Positions 16,042 through 24,509 are shown, counted from the first letter of the stretch. The stretch is DNA of 32,610 nucleotides from BOG-933 sp037147415 (GCA_037147415.1 JBAWVF010000024.1:1-32610); one strand, 5' to 3'. Notes: generated by a model not told the origin, from the sequence alone. Translations and numbers: made by a program.

Positions 16042-17366
16042 CCATCGATCGACCGGTCGGAGCGGCGGAATTCGCCGCTCGTATGGAGCGGCTCGGCTAT
16101 TTTGAGCCACGCCCGGTACTGGCGATAGCGGTCTCCGGTGGCGCCGACAGTCTGGCGCTGTGCCTGCTGGTCCGGGAATGGGCGCAGGCGCGTGGTGGTT
16201 CGGTGCTGGCACTGACGGTTGATCACCGCTTGCGCCTCGAGTCGACCCGTGAAGCCGAAACCGTCGGACAAATTTTGGCGCAACGGGCTATCGCTCACGA
16301 AACTTTGCCCTGGCTTGGCGACAAACCGAAATCCGGGATTCAAGCCGCGGCACGAGAAGCGCGCTATCGCCTGCTGATCGAACGCTGTGCCGCAGAGGGC
16401 ATCCTGCACCTCATGCTCGGCCATCATCGAGAGGATCAGGCGGAAACTTTGTTACTCCGGCTGGCCAAGACCAGCGGGATCGACGGGCTGGCCGCGATGC
16501 CGGCGCTTTATGAACGGCCGGAATTGCGCCTGCTGCGCCCGCTGCTCGATCTGCCCAAGGCCCGGTTAATCGCGACCTGCCATGCCGCCGGGCTGGTGCC
16601 GATCGAAGACCCGTCCAATCGCTCGCCCGCTTATGCCAGGGCCCGCCTGCGCGCGGTCTCCGATCTTCTCGACCGCGAAGGCCTGAGTTCGGCCGGTCTG
16701 GCGGCAACCGCACACCGGCTTGGTCAGGCCCGCGCCGCACTCGACGACAGCACCGCCGCGTTGCTCGCCGGCGCGGTCGTGATCGACTCGGCCGGGTTCA
16801 TTCGTCTCGACCCGAAACCGCTCGTCAAGGCTCCCGAGGAAATCGGACGGCGCGCGCTGGCGCGTTGCCTCGCCACCATAGGCCCCGGTCGCACGGCGCC
16901 GCCACGGGACGGTCTCGACCGCCTGTTTGCCGAAATTTGCGCCGGCTGCAAAAGCGGGCGAACCTTTGCCGGCTGCCGTATCGTGCCTTACAACCACCAT
17001 CTTCTGATTGTACGAGAAGCCTCGGCCGTTGCCCCGGCTCAACCGCTGCCGCTCTTAAACCGGGTGCACTGGGACCGTCGCTTTCTCGTGCGCCTGAACT
17101 CGGGAGTCGGTGCCTCGGGGCCGGTCATGGTCGGCGGTTTGAACCCCGATGACTGGAAGCTGCTAAAAGCAGGGGTCAGCCTTGCAACACGACGACTGAT
17201 TCCGGAACCGGCCAGGGCCGGGTTGCCGGTATTTCGGGACGATGATGGCGTGCTGGCAGTGCCTCACCTGCATTATCAGCGCGTAACAACGGCCGGCACG
17301 GCATCGATAGAATTTTTATTTGCGCCCCCCTGTCCGCTCGCGGGAGCACCGTTTGCAGTTGTTTAA
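16038..17366 (+). CDS. tilS: tRNA(Ile)-lysidine synthetase
   Basis: The 442-residue N-type ATP pyrophosphatase converts C34 of the CAU-anticodon isoleucine tRNA to lysidine, allowing AUA decoding. The PP-loop SGGADS is at 33-38, followed by the LTVDHRLR and LGHHREDQAETLLLRLA motifs and the EDPSNRSPAYARARLR block that contacts tRNA. The GTG start at 16038 overlaps the cpoB stop by 4 bp. A C-terminal substrate-binding region is present but divergent. Placement between the tol-pal cluster and ftsH is typical for alphaproteobacteria. Confidence 0.95.
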   Translation: MTIDRPVGAAEFAARMERLGYFEPRPVLAIAVSGGADSLALCLLVREWAQARGGSVLALTVDHRLRLESTREAETVGQILAQRAIAHETLPWLGDKPKSGIQAAAREARYRLLIERCAAEGILHLMLGHHREDQAETLLLRLAKTSGIDGLAAMPALYERPELRLLRPLLDLPKARLIATCHAAGLVPIEDPSNRSPAYARARLRAVSDLLDREGLSSAGLAATAHRLGQARAALDDSTAALLAGAVVIDSAGFIRLDPKPLVKAPEEIGRRALARCLATIGPGRTAPPRDGLDRLFAEICAGCKSGRTFAGCRIVPYNHHLLIVREASAVAPAQPLPLLNRVHWDRRFLVRLNSGVGASGPVMVGGLNPDDWKLLKAGVSLATRRLIPEPARAGLPVFRDDDGVLAVPHLHYQRVTTAGTASIEFLFAPPCPLAGAPFAVV

Positions 17367-17379
17367 CGGAAACTAGACA

Positions 17380-17408
17380 TTATCTCAGTGCGGAAAGCGT
17401 ACTATAAT
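17380..17408 (+). promoter_or_regulatory. Candidate ftsH promoter
   Basis: A perfect TATAAT at 17403-17408 is preceded, after 17 bp, by a weak TTATCT at 17380-17385. It lies in the 106-bp tilS-ftsH gap, about 65 bp before the GTG start. The strong -10 supports a promoter, but the -35 is poor, so an activator or alternative sigma factor could be involved. Confidence 0.45.
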
Positions 17409-17472
17409 GCCTCAAGGCAGCCTCGGTGGACGGAGGTTCCGTCTGACGAAGTTCGGTGAAAGGTAAGGGACC

Positions 17473-19401
17473 GTGAACAGTTTTGGCAAAAATCTGGCGC
17501 TTTGGATCATCATCGGGTTGCTTCTGGTGGCCCTGTTCAACCTGTTCCAGACGTCGTCAACCCGCGGGCCCCAAAGCATGGTGCCGTTCAGCGAGTTCCT
17601 GGCCGATGTCGATCGTGGGCAGGTCTCCGACGTATTGATTAAGGGGAATCAGGTTACGGGCCACTTTACCGACGGGCGCTCTTTTGCGACCTTTACACCG
17701 CCGGAAGCGAATATGGTGGACCGGCTTAATCAAAAGGGTGTTCGGATTAGTGCCCTGCCCGATGATGCCAATGTGCCGTCGGTCTTCAGCGTGCTGCTAA
17801 GCTGGTTCCCGATGCTGATGCTGGTCGGCGTTTGGATTTTCTTCATGCGCCAGATGCAGTCGGGCGGCGGCAAGGCCATGGGTTTCGGCAAGTCGCGGGC
17901 GCGCCTGCTGACTGAAAAAGTCGGCCGGATTACCTTCGACGACGTTGCCGGCATCGATGAGGCCAAGCAGGAGCTTGAGGAAATCGTCGAGTTCCTGAAA
18001 GACCCGCAGAAATTTCAGCGGCTTGGCGGGAAGATTCCGAAGGGCGTGTTGCTGGTCGGCCCGCCCGGTACCGGGAAAACCTTGACCGCCCGCGCGGTGG
18101 CCGGCGAAGCCAATGTGCCGTTCTTCACGATTTCCGGCTCCGACTTCGTTGAAATGTTCGTCGGCGTCGGCGCCAGCCGGGTGCGTGATATGTTCGAGCA
18201 GGGCAAGAAAAACGCCCCCTGCATCATCTTCATCGACGAAATCGATGCGGTCGGACGCCATCGCGGCGCCGGGCTCGGCGGCGGCAATGATGAACGGGAA
18301 CAGACTTTGAATCAGTTGCTGGTCGAGATGGACGGCTTCGAGGCCAACGAAGGCGTTATCCTGATCGCCGCCACCAACCGGCCCGATGTGCTCGACCCCG
18401 CGCTGCTGCGCCCCGGCCGTTTCGACCGTCAGGTCGTGGTGCCCAACCCCGATATTCTCGGTCGCGAGAAAATCCTCAAGGTCCATATGCGCAAGGTGCC
18501 GTTGGCTCCCGATGTCGAAGCGCGCACGATCGCCCGCGGCACGCCCGGTTTTTCCGGCGCCGATCTTGCCAATCTGGTTAATGAAGCGGCTCTGCTGGCC
18601 GCGCGCCTCAATAAGCGCGTGGTCTGCATGTCGGAATTCGAGAGTGCCAAAGACAAGGTCATGATGGGCGCCGAGCGCCGGTCGATGGTCATGACCGATG
18701 AAGAGAAAAAGCTGACCGCCTATCACGAGGGCGGGCATGCCGTGGTTGCAATTCACAGCCCCGACAGCGACCCGATTCACAAAGCCACCATCATTCCGCG
18801 CGGCCGGGCGCTCGGCATGGTCATGCGTCTGCCTGAAGGGGACCGGATTTCGTTGTCCAAGGCCAAGTTGGAGGCCGACCTTGCCGTGGCCATGGGCGGT
18901 CGTATCGCCGAAGAGCTTATCTTCGGGCGCGATCGGGTGACCACCGGCGCCTCGTCCGACATTAAGATGGCGACCGAGATTTCCCGCCGCATGGTCACGG
19001 AGTGGGGTATGTCGGATAAGCTCGGCCCGCTGCTGTATGGTGAACCGGCGCAGGAAGTATTCCTCGGCCACTCGGTGACCCAGCACAAGAATATGTCGGA
19101 CGCTACCGCCCGCACCGTAGATGAAGAAGTGCGCCGAATTGTCGATACCGCCTACAACACCGCTGCGAAGATTCTAACCGACAATCTTGACCAGCTTCAT
19201 GCGCTGGCCAAGGGACTGCTTGAATTCGAAACCTTGAGCGGCGATGAAATCAGCGCACTTCTGCGTGGAGAAACCATTATCAGAGTTGAACGAAGCGACA
19301 CCCCGCCGCCGCCCAGAGCGTCCACCCCCGGCCGCCGCACCTCGGTTCCGACCTCCGGCACCAAAGACCAGGGGCTTGATCCGGAGCCGCTGGGGACGTA
19401 G
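17473..19401 (+). CDS. ftsH: ATP-dependent zinc metalloprotease FtsH
   Basis: The 642-residue inner membrane AAA+ protease degrades membrane and regulatory proteins. Two N-terminal membrane helices (about 7-26 and 98-120) flank a periplasmic domain. Walker A GPPGTGKT is at 196-203, then Walker B IIFIDEIDAVGRHRG, the second region of homology (ATNRPDVLDPALLRPGRFDR) and the zinc site HEGGH at 418-422. The more usual motif is HEAGH; both glutamate and histidines are kept, so activity is expected. GTG 17473 has AAGGGA just upstream. HflK and HflC, the usual FtsH partners, are encoded 5 kb downstream. Confidence 0.97.
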   Translation: MNSFGKNLALWIIIGLLLVALFNLFQTSSTRGPQSMVPFSEFLADVDRGQVSDVLIKGNQVTGHFTDGRSFATFTPPEANMVDRLNQKGVRISALPDDANVPSVFSVLLSWFPMLMLVGVWIFFMRQMQSGGGKAMGFGKSRARLLTEKVGRITFDDVAGIDEAKQELEEIVEFLKDPQKFQRLGGKIPKGVLLVGPPGTGKTLTARAVAGEANVPFFTISGSDFVEMFVGVGASRVRDMFEQGKKNAPCIIFIDEIDAVGRHRGAGLGGGNDEREQTLNQLLVEMDGFEANEGVILIAATNRPDVLDPALLRPGRFDRQVVVPNPDILGREKILKVHMRKVPLAPDVEARTIARGTPGFSGADLANLVNEAALLAARLNKRVVCMSEFESAKDKVMMGAERRSMVMTDEEKKLTAYHEGGHAVVAIHSPDSDPIHKATIIPRGRALGMVMRLPEGDRISLSKAKLEADLAVAMGGRIAEELIFGRDRVTTGASSDIKMATEISRRMVTEWGMSDKLGPLLYGEPAQEVFLGHSVTQHKNMSDATARTVDEEVRRIVDTAYNTAAKILTDNLDQLHALAKGLLEFETLSGDEISALLRGETIIRVERSDTPPPPRASTPGRRTSVPTSGTKDQGLDPEPLGT

Positions 19402-19425
19402 ACACGGTTTTTCAAGAGTAACGGG

Positions 19426-19463
19426 GAAGCGCGAGAGTTTAGCTCTCGCGCTTCGTGCGTTTT
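19426..19463 (+). terminator. ftsH intrinsic terminator
   Basis: A perfect 12-bp stem (19426-19437 with 19443-19454, loop TTTAG) is followed by GTGCGTTTT at 19455-19463. It lies 25 bp after the ftsH stop. The T-tail is interrupted but the stem is strong. It also separates ftsH from the convergent DUF2312 gene and may act in both directions. Confidence 0.8.
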
Positions 19464-19479
19464 GGAACCTCAGCTTTGT

Positions 19480-19815
19480 TCAAACTTCAGCTATTTCCGC
19501 TACGGCTGTTTCGGCTTTTCTATCCGCTTCGGTCAATTCGTTCGGATCGGGGGCAGTCACGTCAAGAGGCGTGCCGGTGACCTGAGCGTACAGGATCACG
19601 TCATTAATGAATTCGGCCTCCTTATCGGCGGCGTCTTTATTACGACGGAACCCGACAATGCGCTCAACCGCCTTGACGTTGAAGCCGTCATTCTTGATCT
19701 CGCCCCGCAAATCCTTGATCGAATCCTTAAGGGCGTCGGCTTCATCAAGAAGCCGCTCAAGCCGCTCAACATAAGATTTAAGCTTGTCCGTAGTTTGGCC
19801 GTGACTGTCCATCAT
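19480..19815 (-). CDS. DUF2312 (GapR-like) DNA-binding protein
   Basis: The 111-residue product has the GapR/DUF2312 core: a helical KLKSYVERLERLLDEADALK segment, then DLRGEIKNDGFNVKAVERIV and an FRRNKDAADKEAE basic helix, ending in a family-like VILYAQ segment. GapR of Caulobacter clamps overtwisted DNA ahead of forks and polymerases and is a nucleoid-associated protein. Compared with GapR this copy has a longer acidic tail (about 30 residues from TGTPLDV) and a changed C-terminal LYLxALG motif, so it may be a paralogue or phage-type DUF2312 protein. The start is ATG 19815 or the adjacent ATG 19812; a TTG at 19875 would add 20 residues and read through the palindromic leader. Confidence 0.65.
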   Translation of the reverse strand: MMDSHGQTTDKLKSYVERLERLLDEADALKDSIKDLRGEIKNDGFNVKAVERIVGFRRNKDAADKEAEFINDVILYAQVTGTPLDVTAPDPNELTEADRKAETAVAEIAEV

Positions 19816-19862
19816 ACTCTCGAGAGTAACCGGTTGCGAATGGCTCTGAATACCCCGGTTAC
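19815..19862 (-). promoter_or_regulatory. Palindrome cluster at the DUF2312 start
   Basis: A 14-bp perfect palindrome TACTCTCGAGAGTA covers 19815-19828, touching the ATG. AACCGGTT (19828-19835) abuts it. GTAACCGG at 19826-19833 also pairs with CCGGTTAC at 19855-19862 (8-bp stem, 21-nt loop). No clear Shine-Dalgarno other than GAGAG inside the palindrome is seen. Operator or translational control is plausible but unproven. Confidence 0.45.
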
Positions 19863-19897
19863 CACGGCCGAGCAAGCCCGGGCTTTATTCAAAACAA

Positions 19898-19937
19898 ACA
19901 CAAAGACCGTACCGCAGGGCTCATCTGCGATACGGTC
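19898..19937 (-). terminator. marR intrinsic terminator (minus strand)
   Basis: Bases 19905-19917 pair with 19925-19937 around a 7-nt loop. The one imperfect position is a G-U wobble in minus-strand RNA but a mismatch in plus-strand RNA, so the hairpin favours the minus strand. The following minus-strand bases are CTTTGTGTTTGTTTT, a T-rich tail. It lies 60 bp past the marR stop. Confidence 0.75.
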
Positions 19938-19996
19938 AAACCACACCATCGATCGATCGTTTTTCTGAAATCCGCAGCCTGAACGCGGAACGACTG

Positions 19997-20506
19997 TCAG
20001 CCGATCCCGGCTGAACGCTCCGGCAAATTCGCAGCCCCCTGCGGCCCGATCGGAAACGCCCCGTATTCAAGCGCCTGCGACCAGAAACGCTCCAGGCGAT
20101 GCATGATCTCGTTGCAGCGACTCAGCTCTTCACTATTAAATCCGGCGGTATCCAGCGCCGTGATCTGGCGCTCGAACATGGAGCTGATCCGGTTGCGCAG
20201 ATCAAGCCCCTTATCGGAGAGGCGCACACGCACCGAACGCCGGTCATGCGGGGACCGTTCCTGCCCCAAATAACCGTTTTCTACCATCTTCTTAACATTA
20301 TAAGACACGTTTGAGCCGAGGTAATAGCCGCGCGCCGTCAATTCACCGACCGTCATTTCATCGGCGCCGATATTGTACAAGATCAGGCTTTGCACATTGT
20401 TGATGTCCTGGATGCCCAACCGATCCAGTTCGTTCTTAAGCACTTCGAGAAAATGCCGGTGCAACCTTTCGATCAAAAGAATGCTTTCGTAGTAGGGCTG
20501 ATGCAC
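19997..20506 (-). CDS. MarR family transcriptional regulator, LdtR-like
   Basis: The 169-residue winged-helix regulator starts at GTG 20506 behind AGGAG (within 20511-20520). The recognition region reads ELTARGYYLGSNVSYNVKKM, followed by the wing with SPHDRRSVRVRLSDKG. The GYYLGSNVSYN recognition helix and the NNVQSLILYNIG segment resemble the alphaproteobacterial LdtR group, which controls an L,D-transpeptidase and envelope stress genes in some species; I place it there from memory of the motif, not from a search. It lies downstream of the SPFH gene on the same strand with a 186-bp gap that contains direct repeats. Targets are unknown; autoregulation is likely. Confidence 0.82.
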   Translation of the reverse strand: MHQPYYESILLIERLHRHFLEVLKNELDRLGIQDINNVQSLILYNIGADEMTVGELTARGYYLGSNVSYNVKKMVENGYLGQERSPHDRRSVRVRLSDKGLDLRNRISSMFERQITALDTAGFNSEELSRCNEIMHRLERFWSQALEYGAFPIGPQGAANLPERSAGIG

Positions 20507-20537
20507 CGCCGTCTCCTCTTGCTTCCCGTCGCCTTGA

Positions 20538-20564
20538 CACGCATGAATAAAGCACGCACGAATA
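20538..20564 (-). promoter_or_regulatory. Direct repeats at the marR promoter
   Basis: CACGCATGAATA (20538-20549) and CACGCACGAATA (20553-20564) match at 11 of 12 positions, 15 bp apart. On the minus strand a TATATT-like -10 lies at the upstream edge (20562-20567), so the repeats would cover the transcription start of marR. This is a typical position for a repressor operator. The plus strand shows TTGACA (20534-20539) and TATAAT (20563-20568), but 23 bp apart, too far for a normal promoter. Confidence 0.4.
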
Positions 20565-20692
20565 TAATGCGCACGCCGCTGCCGGGCGCTGCTCGGTATT
20601 AGTCCGTACAGCCCCCCGCATATTCGCCCTTACATTAAAGAAAGTGTCCGCAAAACTAAAGCGAAAACTGGACGGAGCCAGAGTTTGCGGGA

Positions 20693-21577
20693 TCAAGGCG
20701 CTGTCGGCCGTGCCGGTGCCGGAATATTGATCAGCGGAGCAGCGCTCATGCCGGCCGGCAAAACGATGGTCGAGGTGCCGCCGTTACGGGCGAATTGCTT
20801 CAGCACTTCATTGGCTTCATGCTGAAGATATTCAGGGGTCAGGCTGTGGTTAATCGCTTCGTTGGCCTTGGCGATCCCGATTGCTTCGGTCAGGCGAATA
20901 TCGGCCTCCTTTTGCGCAATCCGGGTGCGAATTTCCATAGCTTCCAGTCTCTTCTGCTGATTAACCGCGTCCTGAATCGCCTGCTCGATCGCCGGATCGG
21001 TCACCACGCTGCGCACCACCACCCGCGTTACCTGAAAACTACCGGGGTCATTGGCATCCAGTTCCTTTTGAAGCAGCGCCAGCACATGCACGCCGATCTG
21101 CTCGCGCTGCTGGTGTACCTGAAGACTGTTAATCATCGCCACCTCCTGATAGATGGCGTTGCGCGCCAGGGTCTGCACCAACCGATAGCACGGCGCCTGC
21201 ACCCGTCCGGAGTCCGGGAAAGCCTCGCTCTGGCCGGCATATTTCACCAAAAGCGGCGCGACCCGACCCGGAAAAACGCGATAGTAAACCGTCACGTCCA
21301 TATGCTTGATAAACAGATTATCGGCAGCCTTGGGCGTCAGATTGTCGATCAAAACCGCGATTTCCTTGGTCGAGAACTGGCTGACCGAAGCCAGCGGCGC
21401 GGCATAAAGCCCCGGTTGCAACTCCTGCATCGCCACCGTACCCCAGCGGGTTTCGACGCCGACATTGCCGGTCTCGATCGCCCCGACCGAGGAGGCGATG
21501 AAGCCAACGAGGAGGACGCCGCCGACGACCAGAGAATCGAGCCACGGCCCGAGTTGCATGGCAAGCGCGGTAAACAT
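20693..21577 (-). CDS. SPFH/prohibitin domain protein
   Basis: The 294-residue product has an N-terminal membrane segment (about 15-33) and an SPFH domain from about 37 (ETGNVGVETRWGTVAMQELQPGLY), then a helical region rich in AQKEADIRLTEAIGIAKANEA that forms the coiled coil of prohibitin-like proteins, and a Pro/Ala-rich end with LPAGMSAAPLI. Such proteins form large membrane-bound cages or microdomains. It is distinct from the HflK and HflC encoded 4 kb away. GAGGAGG precedes ATG 21577. It lies between hss and marR on the same strand. Its partner, if any, is unknown. Confidence 0.88.
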   Translation of the reverse strand: MFTALAMQLGPWLDSLVVGGVLLVGFIASSVGAIETGNVGVETRWGTVAMQELQPGLYAAPLASVSQFSTKEIAVLIDNLTPKAADNLFIKHMDVTVYYRVFPGRVAPLLVKYAGQSEAFPDSGRVQAPCYRLVQTLARNAIYQEVAMINSLQVHQQREQIGVHVLALLQKELDANDPGSFQVTRVVVRSVVTDPAIEQAIQDAVNQQKRLEAMEIRTRIAQKEADIRLTEAIGIAKANEAINHSLTPEYLQHEANEVLKQFARNGGTSTIVLPAGMSAAPLINIPAPARPTAP

Positions 21578-21589
21578 CGATGTCCTCCT

Positions 21590-21631
21590 CTTCTCAAAAT
21601 GTCCGCCTGCCCGGATGCTCCGGACAGACGG
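21590..21631 (-). terminator. Hairpin between hss and the SPFH gene
   Basis: Bases 21603-21615 and 21619-21631 form a 13-pair stem with a 3-nt loop; in minus-strand RNA all pairs hold, counting two or three G-U. ACATTTTG follows on the minus strand, a short T-tract. It could terminate hss transcription or attenuate read-through into the SPFH gene, whose ribosome-binding site is only about 10 bp further. Confidence 0.5.
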
Positions 21632-21702
21632 CGTTCAAACGCCACGCAGGCTTCGCGCCACGAGGCGCGCGGCGGCGGTCGCCGCCGATGGTGCCGTTGG
21701 TG

Positions 21703-23124
21703 TCACACCACCCGGAAGTTCTTAAACTGCCAGGGGCAGTTTGTATCGATATCTTCGCGGAACAAAGCGGCACGATCCTGCAACGGGGTCCAGTCGTCAT
21801 AAACCCCAACCACATCACCGAGATAAGGATTGCAAATCTCAAGAATACGACGAAAGTCGATCTCGTCAGGATCGACAATACCACTGGTCGGATTCTCCAA
21901 AGCCCAAATCACACCCGACAAAACGCCGACGGTGACTTGTAAGCTGGTGGCACTGTTAAACTCGATAAGATTTCGGGTTTGCTGCGTCGACAAATGCGAG
22001 CCGTACCAATAGACGCCGCGAGCGTGCCCCATTAACAATACGCCCAATTCGTCCACGCCATCGACGATCTCCGTGACCATCAGACGCTTTTTCGGCTGCA
22101 ATTCATAATTCTTGCCGGCAAACTCATGGAGCGACAGAACCGCATCATCACACGGATGATAAGCATAATGCACGGTCGGCCGATAGGCGAGCAAACCATT
22201 CTTCCGCACGGTCAGATAGTCGGCGATCGAGATCGACTCGCCATGCGTAATCAGATAACCGTGATACGGCCCCTCGCCCGGCGTCCAGGAGCGCACCCGA
22301 GTCGAGCAACCCGGCCGTTCCAGCCAAATCGCGGCATCGCAACCGAAATTATGACGGTGCCCGTCCTGCGGCCAGTGACGCTCATGCGCACCCCAGCCCA
22401 ACTCCGCCGGTTGGCTGCCTTCGCTGATAAAGCCGTCAACCGACCATGTATTGACGAATTCGCCGCGCGCCTTGGGGTGAGCACAAACCTGGGTATCGCG
22501 CTCGGCAATATGAATCACCTTAACATTGAGCCGGTGTGCCAACGCCCCCCATTCGGCCCGATTCGTCGGCACCGTGACATCCAGTCCGGTATCCCTGGCA
22601 ATATTGACCAGCGCCTGCTTGACGAAATGCGAAACCAGCCCCGGATTGGCGCCATGGGTTAAAACCGCGGTCGGTCCGCCCTTGAAGCCCGGACGCAACG
22701 CATGGGCGGCTTCACGGAGCGCATAATTAGAGCGCAGCGACGGCGACACCGAAGCATCGGTATAGCCGCCCGGCCAAGGCTCGATGCAGGTATCAAGGTA
22801 AAGCGCGCCCCGCCGGTGGGCAAACTCGATCAATGCAATGCTGGACACATCGACCGACAGGTTAACCAGAAAATCGCCCTTTCCGATAAGCGACGACAGC
22901 TCCGAGTCCAAATTATCGCGGGTAATCGGCCGGACGATGAACTTGTCGATGCCGAACTGTTCCGCCTCGGCCCGGCCGAGTTCGTCGGCGGTGACGACGG
23001 TAATCTGTTTAGCGGTCATCTCGATATGGCGCAGGAACAGGGGCAACACCCCCTGACCGATGCTGCCGAAACCGAGAATCACCATACGGCCGGCGAACTT
23101 AGCGTGTTTAGTAAACTCAGGCAT
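21703..23124 (-). CDS. hss: Homospermidine synthase
   Basis: The 473-residue NAD-dependent enzyme makes sym-homospermidine from putrescine (or putrescine plus spermidine) by aminobutyl transfer. The Rossmann motif GFGSIGQG is at 18-25. Other family blocks seen are YLDTCIEPWPGGY, LTHGANPGLVSHFVK, HGESISIADYLTVR and VGVYDDWTPLQDR at the C-terminus. Length matches bacterial homospermidine synthases, which are common in alphaproteobacteria that use homospermidine as the main triamine. ATG 23124 is the start; the upstream ribosome-binding site is weak (AAGGGTG). No polyamine transport or decarboxylase gene lies nearby. Confidence 0.95.
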   Translation of the reverse strand: MPEFTKHAKFAGRMVILGFGSIGQGVLPLFLRHIEMTAKQITVVTADELGRAEAEQFGIDKFIVRPITRDNLDSELSSLIGKGDFLVNLSVDVSSIALIEFAHRRGALYLDTCIEPWPGGYTDASVSPSLRSNYALREAAHALRPGFKGGPTAVLTHGANPGLVSHFVKQALVNIARDTGLDVTVPTNRAEWGALAHRLNVKVIHIAERDTQVCAHPKARGEFVNTWSVDGFISEGSQPAELGWGAHERHWPQDGHRHNFGCDAAIWLERPGCSTRVRSWTPGEGPYHGYLITHGESISIADYLTVRKNGLLAYRPTVHYAYHPCDDAVLSLHEFAGKNYELQPKKRLMVTEIVDGVDELGVLLMGHARGVYWYGSHLSTQQTRNLIEFNSATSLQVTVGVLSGVIWALENPTSGIVDPDEIDFRRILEICNPYLGDVVGVYDDWTPLQDRAALFREDIDTNCPWQFKNFRVV

Positions 23125-23345
23125 GAGACGGACACCCTTAACATGATCCGGTGGACAAACTTATAACGACGGCGCACGAGCGCTACCCTTCTGTGAAAAG
23201 GGTTTTGGCCCCGGAGTCAATCGATCATCGCCGCTGACACGGAAGTTTAACGTTCCGAACGCGCCCCCTCAAACGGCGGGCGCCCGCAGTCGCGGCCCGA
23301 TACCGCCCCCCTCATACCGATGTGTCTTGTTTAAGCTCGGCGGTA

Positions 23346-24509
23346 TCACTCAACCACGATTCGCGGGGCGGTGCGGACGGCGGGGCCGGCGACCTGTTCC
23401 CACAACCGCGCGGCGATGGCGCGGTAGCTGCGGGCGTGCTCGCTCTCCGGCTGCTCCATCACGATCGGGCGGCCTTGATCGGAAGTCTCCCGAATCACGA
23501 TGTCGAGCGGAATTTCACCGAGAAACTCAACCCCGAGCCGTTTAGCCTCGCGCTGCGCCCCGCCATGGCTGAAAATCTCGCTGCGATGACCACAATTCGG
23601 ACAAGAAAAATAACTCATATTCTCGATGATACCGAGCACCGGAACATCGACCCGACGGAACATGGCCAACCCCTTGCGCGCATCCAATAACGCAATGTCC
23701 TGCGGAGTCGACACGATAACCGCACCGGCCAGCGGTACTTGCTGAGCCATGGTCAATTGAGCGTCGCCGGTGCCGGGCGGCATATCGACCACCAGCACGT
23801 CCAACTCGCCCCAAGCGACATCACGCAACATTTGTTGAAGCGCATTCTGTACCATCGGCCCGCGCCAGATCATCGGAGTATCCTCGGCCACCAGCAACCC
23901 AATCGACATCGCCTTGATACCGAACACTTCGATCGGAAGCAGGCGCTGGCCGTTATCCTCGGGTTTTTGCCCGGCAATCCCGAGCAGGCGCGGCAGCGAC
24001 GGGCCATAAACATCGGCGTCGAGCAGGCCGACTCGCCGGCCATTGACCGCCAACGCCAGCGCCAGATTGACCGCGGTCGTCGATTTGCCGACTCCGCCCT
24101 TGCCCGAAGCCACCGCGATGATCGCCCCTACGCCCGGAACCAACGGTTTTGCCGGAGCGGAAGCGGGACCATGGCCATGAGCGTGGCCATGGGCAGGCCC
24201 GTGGTTACAATTCGGTCCATGCTCGTGATGAGACGGCCCCTGCTGCGGCTCCGCGGCCTTGCGATGGGCGGTCAATACGGCGGTAACCGATTTTACGCCC
24301 TTCAACCGCTTGACGGCCACCTCGGCAGCGTGTCGAATGGGCTCGGCTCCGGCACCGCGGGCGGGATCGACCTCGATCGCGAAAGTTACGGCGTCATCAC
24401 GCACCACCAGGCCGGACAGCATCCCGAGCGAAACGATATCCGCCTTCCGATCGGCATCGATAATGGCACGCAATGCCGTAAGAACCTGCTCTTCTGTGAC
24501 CCGGGCCAT
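23346..24509 (-). CDS. mrp: Iron-sulfur cluster carrier protein Mrp/ApbC
   Basis: The 387-residue product begins with a MIP18/DUF59-type domain (about 1-80), followed by a linker and a P-loop NTPase domain with the deviant Walker A SGKGGVGKST at 135-144, the DADVYGPSLPR and VDMPPGTGDAQL motifs, and C303-x2-C306 (FSCPNCG), which binds a bridging [4Fe-4S] cluster in the dimer. It carries and delivers Fe-S clusters in the cytoplasm. The linker at 94-114 is unusually histidine-rich (nine His plus Cys101), a possible extra metal site. The start is ATG 24509 with CGGAG upstream; a frame continuing to 25445 runs antisense to hflK and is not credible. Confidence 0.95.
   Translation of the reverse strand: MARVTEEQVLTALRAIIDADRKADIVSLGMLSGLVVRDDAVTFAIEVDPARGAGAEPIRHAAEVAVKRLKGVKSVTAVLTAHRKAAEPQQGPSHHEHGPNCNHGPAHGHAHGHGPASAPAKPLVPGVGAIIAVASGKGGVGKSTTAVNLALALAVNGRRVGLLDADVYGPSLPRLLGIAGQKPEDNGQRLLPIEVFGIKAMSIGLLVAEDTPMIWRGPMVQNALQQMLRDVAWGELDVLVVDMPPGTGDAQLTMAQQVPLAGAVIVSTPQDIALLDARKGLAMFRRVDVPVLGIIENMSYFSCPNCGHRSEIFSHGGAQREAKRLGVEFLGEIPLDIVIRETSDQGRPIVMEQPESEHARSYRAIAARLWEQVAGPAVRTAPRIVVE

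Noticed and set aside
17797..19086. 429-codon frame on minus inside ftsH
   Set aside because: ftsH is complete with all motifs; the minus frame is a His/Gly-rich shadow.
23299..23347. GATACCGCC / GGCGGTATC inverted repeat after mrp as terminator
   Set aside because: The arms are perfect (9 bp) but about 31 nt apart, overlap the mrp stop codon, and no T-tract follows on either strand.
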